Position numbers and translations under genes: made by a program | Shown here: positions 58,259-64,000 of the stretch, piece by piece | How positions within the stretch are numbered: the stretch's first letter is position 1 | Layout of the letters: every line of letters starts with the position of its first letter | The notes under the pieces: model-generated | The model's input: only the letters and a program-made list of their open reading frames with translations | The model's database searches: none | What the model was told of the DNA's origin: nothing | Assembly: GCA_005765155.1 (NCBI GenBank) | Contig: VCCP01000004.1 | Coordinates: 4,278,001 to 4,342,000 of the forward strand | From: Zelopaecilomyces penicillatus | Taxonomy: Eukaryota; Ascomycota; Sordariomycetes; Hypocreales; Pseudodiploosporaceae | Direction of reading: 5' to 3' | DNA: 64,000 nt

Positions 58259-58341
58259 TGCCCAATACGCGAATTGAACGCGCGACCTTTGCATGTCACA
58301 GGTGATACAAGTGCAACGCTCTACCACTAAGCTAATCGGGC
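58259..58341 (-). tRNA. tRNA-Thr (anticodon TGT) with an 11-nt intron
   Basis: On the minus strand the acceptor stem is GCCCGAT with ATTGGGC, and position 58259 supplies discriminator A. The D arm is GCTTAGTGGTAGAGC. The anticodon stem TTGCA/TGCAA encloses CTTGTA, an 11-nt insert TCACCTGTGAC, then A. Removing the insert leaves a 7-base loop CTTGTAA with anticodon TGT. The T arm is GCGCG-TTCAATT-CGCGT. The GGTTCAA-type box B reads CGTTCAATTCG. The intron sits right after position 37, the standard place. TCAC and GTGA in the intron can pair. Confidence 0.88.
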
Positions 58342-58760
58342 TGGATTGCCTTTTTGTTCGTTGGCGCATTTTTTGACATAGATGAAGTCATCACAAAATG
58401 CGCTAGATCTATGCGATGGTCGGCTTTCCTATAGATGGCTTCTGTATGAAGCCCTACGTGAGAATTTTGACGGACATGGAGTTTCCATGTATTGATGAGC
58501 TGGGTTGTACTACTGTGAGTATGCGGCTGAGAAAAACAACGCATAATCCATGATATATGATGAATATATTGGGCATCTTGCAACAACTCTCCCCTGAACA
58601 TCGACCAGTCAATCTAGAAAGGAACAGAGTGAGAAATAGATGAATTATGTAGATAAGAGGGTTTATTTATAAATTGACTTGAGTGGACCTATGTTAAATT
58701 AACAAATTGGCATCAAGCCGTCGGGGTTGGTTGAAAGTCGAAAAGCTTGTGGAATAATCG
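58342..58760. other. Intergenic, 3' side of the Zn2Cys6 gene
   Basis: About 420 AT-rich bases. No gene is seen. Confidence 0.45.
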
Positions 58761-61001
58761 TTATTCATAGAGCTCAGCTGGTGATGCTATTGAGCTGCTT
58801 ACCAAACAATCTTGATCCAACCAATCTGTCATTTGCCACGTATCTAACGTATATGTATTTTGAGCGAGACATGGATCTACGCTGTGCAATTCTGATGTAA
58901 GATTACTGTTGGAAGTAGGTGTCATCACATCCTCCAATTCTGGGGTTCTGTCATCCTGAATCGACAAAATAAGGTCTTTTCTTGGCGTGTGAAGGGCGTT
59001 GGACTTGAGAATCTGGCTTAGTGAGGCGGTGCGGAATCGCTCCAGAATAATGGCGTACCGATGGTTCGGTGAGTTTGTGGCCGTCGCATTGGCGAGATGC
59101 CGATGACATTTCTCAGCCAACCTCAGCAATGATCCGCTGCTCACAATATGACATAGCCGACGCTGTTGCAAATCCCACACATAGATAATGCTTAAAGCAC
59201 AAAATATCACGTAATGCGTCCACCAAAATGCATGAAACATGGAACCTTCCTCCCCGACCATGATGTCCACCGTCTCTAAGACCCCCCTCGCAGCATCTAA
59301 ACAGTCCTTCGACTGGCTCTTCTGTACCTCAGAGACTGGGTTTGCCAGGAGGAACAGACGGTTTGCGTACATGACAGCATGCAGGTGCGCTAGTCTAATT
59401 GTCGTTGCTTGCTGTCGATAGCTTAGAATGAGCATCGAGGGAGGAAGAGCGCCACTGAGATGGACGGGGAGGCTGGCTCGCCATTTGGATATTCGCTGGA
59501 TTAGGCGGTTGGTGGATGTGGCGCGCTGGAGGGAGGAAATAGGTTTGCAGGAGTAGACTTCTCGGGTAATTGATCCCATGATCTGGCTGATTCTAGTTCA
59601 TTATTGTCAATGTGACATCCTTGTTCCTGAATTGGTGAGCAGTTGGAGTTACCTGGCATGAAAGATGAGAGCGTCGACATGACAGTCGTCCACGCATGAG
59701 GATGCGATGCGCCCGTCGGTGCCGATCGGATCAGGAAAGCCCTGATCAATATCGTCATCATGAAAATGACGGGGTCGCCCGAATATAACACCAAGATAGT
59801 TATCCAAGATGTATGCAGTCCAAAATGTCCGGAGCTCACACTGAGAACGCATACAATCCTCTCTCTTGGCACTCCTCTTGCCTCTATTCGAACGATGCAG
59901 CCCAAGAGCAGAGATTATTTGCAGAGCAGTACCAAAGACGTACCAAGCAGGATTAAAGCGCGATGTAGTCAACAGATACAGAACCTGGACCAGGCGTGCC
60001 TGCGCCGACTCCAACGTCGGACACCCAACCTCGGTATCCACGAGTTTCGTAGCACCACAGAACAGCTCATCGCTTCTAAGCAATGTGCTAGCCTCATCGT
60101 TAGGTAAAGAGGAATTTTTGGAATTTTCATGGTGAGCGGTGGCAATGGCTAGGACGACAAGGACTATGCAAGCTTTCGTACGACCGATTTCTTGCCAAAG
60201 AGGGAGCTGGTTTTGGGCATTTCTGTGTAAAATATCCAACCAGGCTTCGACCTGTGACTTGTCGAGAAAGCAATATGTCGCCATGCAAAGATTGAAGTAT
60301 AATTCTAGTAACCGTTTGGTCTCAGACGCCTCGGGCAGAGAAAGTGGTGCGTGTTGCTTAAATTCAGGAAATGGCTTGTCGCCGGCCATTGTAAGCGACT
60401 GAGTGTCTGCGGACGGTGATATATCATCAGATAGAAAATATGGGTTTGAAGTTTGAGAAAACAGTTTACTCCATGCCTGGTGCAAGAAAGTTAAGGTAGA
60501 GGTTTGATCAAAGAATTGGCCGTTAATTTCCACTGTGCTTAGTTTCGATGACACTTTGGAAGGAGCTGAACTCTCTGGGGATGAACCACTGCAGAAGTCC
60601 GGTGAGTAGACAGTGGCAGGCTCTGAATAAGCCTTGGTTCTGCCATCGTCATCGTTGCTACTGCTGCTAGTAGCCACCTGGGACATTGTGGTGGACGGTG
60701 GTGGTGTTGGAGGCCGGCCGCGCGTGTACCTCAAGTTGTAGAGACACAACTTCCCCTTGACGATGCATTTCTGGCAAGGCTGGTCTCCAGTGCACTTGGA
60801 CTTTCTGGACCTGCAAAAATCGCATGCGCGGCTTACTTTGCGTAGCTTGCGAGGCCCCGGATCGGAAGCCGGCGACGACACGGCACTAATGCCGCGTTTC
60901 CGGGTGAGCACCGGGCTCGGCGCGGATGGCGGGGTTGCGAGGTAAAGATCCGGGTCAAGGCTGTCGAGCATCAATGCTTCATAAACTCTATCTAGTTCCA
61001 T
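58761..61001 (-). CDS. Zn2Cys6 transcription factor with fungal-specific regulatory domain
   Basis: The exons are 61001-59653 and 59592-58761 (726 residues), with intron GTAACT to ACTAG. The DNA-binding cluster has Cys at 60, 63, 70, 76, 79 and 86 (C-x2-C-x6-C-x5-C-x2-C-x6-C; SRACDFCRSRKSKC), preceded by a basic stretch RKLRK. The middle region holds the fungal-specific transcription factor domain: RLLELYFNLCMATYCFLDK, ALQIISALGLHRSN, CELRTFWTAYILDNYLGVIFGRPRHF with the typical DIDQGFP end. The C-terminal part is helical and ends in an acidic, Ser-rich tail that could activate. It should bind CGG-type half sites as a dimer. The target is unknown; the upstream Dal5-type transporter gene, in the same orientation ~600 bases away, is a candidate. 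Confidence 0.92.
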
Positions 61002-61607
61002 TTTGTCGATGTATCTGGCTTATAAAATGTGAATATGATGATTTATAGTTATGCCATGGTAATTTTAAAAACAGTGAAAGATAGAGACGGCGACGTGGAA
61101 GAGGTTGACGGTTAATAAGGGAGCATTTCATGGAGATTCTCATTGGTGGTAAAATTAGAGGACGTTGGGATTGTCTGCTGAATGCTGCCATAGTGACCGG
61201 GATGTTTTTGCATGTTATTCAGTGCAATTCTAGACTATCGAAGTTGGATAAGCCCTGGTAGAGGTATCATGGATCTGTTGAGAGTCCGAGTCCTGGGAGC
61301 CAGAAAGAGTGATTTCTGGCCCGAAGATCGGGCGCAATTACTAGATAGAGTAATCTTTGCCTAAATGCCTGTGGAGCCACTAGTTTAGACGGGATTATCC
61401 GCCGTAGATTTCCATTTTTGGCACTCATAAATCTGACCTGTGATTACTTCTTTTGAACACAGACGCGCCGATTTATCTCCCAATACCTCGTTGAGAAAGA
61501 AAGCAAAATAAAACGCCCGGCTAAAGCATATTTCATTGTCTCCCGTCCCATTTAACAGACAAGAACCCCATCATCAGCGTCACTGCCAAGTTCTCCTTAA
61601 GCATCCT
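61002..61607. other. Region between Zn2Cys6 gene and MFS gene
   Basis: About 600 bases: promoter of the transcription factor gene and 3' end of the transporter gene. No gene is seen. Confidence 0.45.
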
Positions 61608-63275
61608 TTACAACGTGTATTTGAACAGTGGACTTCTGTCTCCCATCTTCAGCAGCTCATCCTCACTGTACTGAGCCCGGACATCCTCTTCCAATAGCTT
61701 CGACTTCCGCTCGTTCCCAATCTTGTAGCTCAGCTCCAAGAGAAGAGCCACCAAAGCACCCGATGCTCCAAATGCCAGCGACAGGCCATAACCGGTCGCG
61801 TACTGCGGCGCCTCGTTTTCCAGGTACATGTAGCTGCCAATGATGCCTCCAATATTACCTACGGCGATGTTGAAGGCAACGCCCATGGCTCGTCGCCTGG
61901 CTGGCGCAAGGTTATTGGCCGCCCAGCTCGCGTTCGTCGCTTGAGCCGAGTACGTGCCCATTGCAGCCAGCATGAGGGCGAAATAGCCGCTGCCCTTGTG
62001 GTTTCCTGTGAGGTCGCCTCCAAAGGAGAGAATCACGGCGTAGCCCACGGCAATCAGTGTGAGTGATGCTGCAACAAACGGCATGCGCCAGTGAAAGCGG
62101 TCTGAGAGCAGAGCGAAGAGGATGGCTGTAATCGCGCCAACAAGGTAGACGGGAGTTGTCATGAGCTGCGCCTGAGTGCTACTAAAACCCATGGCCTTGA
62201 CTATGCTGGGCAGCGTGAACTTCATTCCATATGAACAGGCCGCGATGGCGAGAAGTTGATAAGCCTGCAAGTACAGCCTCCAGTTGGTGACTACCATTTT
62301 GAAGTCGTACCAGTTGAATGCCTCATCCTTGGCTTCACTATTACCACAACCTCCCTGCTTGATGAAGTTTTGGAGGTTGAGGAATCGAATCTCATCTTCA
62401 GTCAACCATTTCCCCGACAGCGACGGCGAGTCAACGAGCAAAAAGAAGCAAGTCACCCCCAGCACGATAGTGCCTAAGCCTTCGAGCAGGAAGATCCATC
62501 TCCAGCCCTGATACCCAGCAACGCCGTCCATTTGCGCAATGGCCGCTGCTAAAAGCCCCGAGAAAGCACCAGACAATGCGCTGGAGCAGAAGAAGCAAGC
62601 TATTCGAGTGGCAATGTCCGCCGGCATGTACCAAAACGTGCAAAGATAAATAGCACCGGGGAAAAAGCCGGCTTCGAATACACCTAAAAGAATGCGAACA
62701 ACTAATAGACCGGCCAAGTTTTGCACAACTCCGTGCAGTGTCATGACGATTCCCCATGCTATGACCAGGCTCCCGAGGTACACCGAAGGTCTCTTAACCT
62801 TTTTCAGGATAATGTTGCTTGGGATCTCGAGAAGTATGAAAGGTATAAAGAACAAGCTGAGAACTATGCTCCAATTGGTACCGGAGATGCGCAAGTCTTT
62901 GCTAATGCCTTCAATCTTGGCATTGCCGATATTTGCTCTGTCAAGGTGTGAGGCTAGGTAGAGAATGGCCAACATTGGGACCAAGCGTACATCAACCTTT
63001 GTGTTGTAATCACCCAAATGTCAGCAAAAAGCCTTTGCTGTTTCATGCGTGCTATTGAATGGGAAGCCTACCTTGCGGATGATGCGGCGTCGCTGTTCTG
63101 GTGTGTAGCTGTTGTAGAAATGAGCATCATCCTTGCTCATACCCAGCACTCTGATGCCGTCAACATGATGAACAGATGAAGCTCTATCATCATCTTCTAC
63201 CTCGACCTGGTTAATTTCATAGACATCTGCCTTTTCAGACTTGGGAACGCTATGAACCGCTGCTTCGGAATGCAT
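61608..63275 (-). CDS. MFS transporter, anion:cation symporter (Dal5/allantoate permease type)
   Basis: The exons are 63275-63072 and 62996-61608 (530 residues). The intron is GTAGGC to CAAAG, an AAG acceptor that keeps RRIIRK-VDVRLVPML in frame. The cytosolic head ends with a conserved RRIIRKVDVRLVPMLA entry, followed by LDRANIGNAKIEG in the first loop, which is diagnostic of the Dal5/Tna1/allantoate-permease family. About 12 hydrophobic segments follow; others include FIPFILLEIPSNIILKK, GVFEAGFFPGAIYL, GWRWIFLLEGLGTIVLG and ASWAANNLAPARRRAMGVAF. Members import allantoate, nicotinate, biotin precursors, pantothenate or other small carboxylates with protons at the plasma membrane. The substrate cannot be told from sequence alone. 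Full length, no lesions. Confidence 0.9.
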
Positions 63276-64000
63276 TATCGTTTTCCTTTCCCGCTGGCGG
63301 AGATGGGGTTTGGCAAGTTGGGCAAACCGATGAAATGTGGCCGGAGACCAAAGGGGTGTATATCATTGAGAAAACTGCGTAAGCAATATATCGTAATTCT
63401 CTTTCCCATGTCATCGGAGATGGTCAAGACCATTGCTGATCAGTGCGCCCGCCGCGAGCGGGCGGGTGTAACCATCCCAACACGGCATATGGTTTGAGAT
63501 GCCGTCGGTACTTTCAAATTAGATGCGGCCCGTCCGGGATTCGCGTACATGGAGTCTTTAACATGTGGGATTGTCGGCAACCCACTCAGCATAATACGTA
63601 ACGAATGTGGTATGATTGGGCTGGCCCCTGTTGAAGCTGAAATTATGCGTGTCCCATGTCCGTCTGTATCCCGTTTTAAAGCAAAAGAGAAGGTCCGCTG
63701 TGATTCCATTACATTTAAGGAGGAATACGTCTGAATCTGTAGCACCATGTTAGGCTCTGTTGGGTTGTTGTAAGAAAGAAATCAGAACAAATGTGGTGTA
63801 TTTGTTGTCGGTCAGGCGGGTTTGGGTATGTATCGATGACATGGGTGGAAGTTTGGCTAGGGCCTGATCTGCCTTGACTCATGTCACGCGATGCCTATTT
63901 TTGCTCTCATCGTGATTTGAGCAGAGTGTTAAATGGCACTGTGACGAGCTGCAAGTCATCAAAGTTATGACAAAGGGTAATTTTAGTCATGATAAAGAGT
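63276..64000. other. Right-end region, promoter of the MFS gene
   Basis: About 720 bases. Short frames on both strands have no domains, and no RNA gene or repeat is visible. Confidence 0.4.

Noticed and set aside
1..64000. CRISPR arrays, bacterial operons, rRNA genes
   Set aside because: None seen. Spliced genes and fungal families show a eukaryotic nuclear origin.

Overview
The window is nuclear DNA of a filamentous ascomycete (Pezizomycotina, most likely Sordariomycetes, perhaps Hypocreales). The evidence is genes split by short introns (mostly 50-190 nt) with GTRNGT donors, CTAAC-like branch sites and YAG acceptors, and orthologues of fungal genes such as sconB/scon-2, ro-2 (dynactin p62), SFC1/acuL, twinfilin, AFI1 and a Zn2Cys6 regulator. 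There is also an AT-rich, RIP-like decayed transposon. The genus cannot be named from the sequence alone. Exon limits below were read by eye from splice signals and reading frame. In the intact multi-exon genes the summed exon lengths are divisible by three.

Layout. 0-8 kb is a housekeeping block: an Afi1-like trafficking protein cut by the window edge (-), a two-EF-hand myosin regulatory-light-chain-like protein (+), and a TPR/J-domain co-chaperone (+). 8-13 kb is an AT-rich island with a decayed cyclopropane-fatty-acid-synthase-like gene. 15-23 kb carries sconB (sulfur control F-box/WD40), the SFC1/acuL succinate-fumarate carrier and twinfilin. 23-34 kb is an accessory stretch: a possible small secreted ORF with a telomere-like motif, a small membrane protein, an ABC-C transporter pseudogene with two stops and two frameshifts, a 60-residue secreted knottin-like peptide, and a cysteine-rich, probably GPI-anchored wall protein.

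34.7-38.2 kb is a very large unknown fungal protein with an apparent one-base deletion. 38.5-49.5 kb returns to conserved genes: ribosomal protein eS7, dynactin p62, an 856-residue conserved fungal protein and a four-helix membrane protein. 49.99-51.85 kb is a pogo/Fot1-type transposon with perfect 45-bp inverted repeats and a transposase riddled with stops. 52.7-56.0 kb is a diverged tandem duplication of a short RhoGDI-like gene, one copy frameshifted and one intact. 56-64 kb has a DUF924 protein, an intron-containing tRNA-Thr, a Zn2Cys6 transcription factor and a Dal5-type MFS transporter.

Functional links are limited, because fungal neighbours are mostly independent. The Zn2Cys6 regulator and the MFS transporter are co-oriented neighbours and could form a regulator/transporter pair. 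Tandem TCCGGA motifs upstream of the carrier gene resemble sites for the acetate regulator FacB. The strongest candidate for something undescribed is the pair of RhoGDI-like genes, which encode only the C-terminal immunoglobulin-like domain without the N-terminal regulatory arm. Second is the knottin-like secreted peptide.
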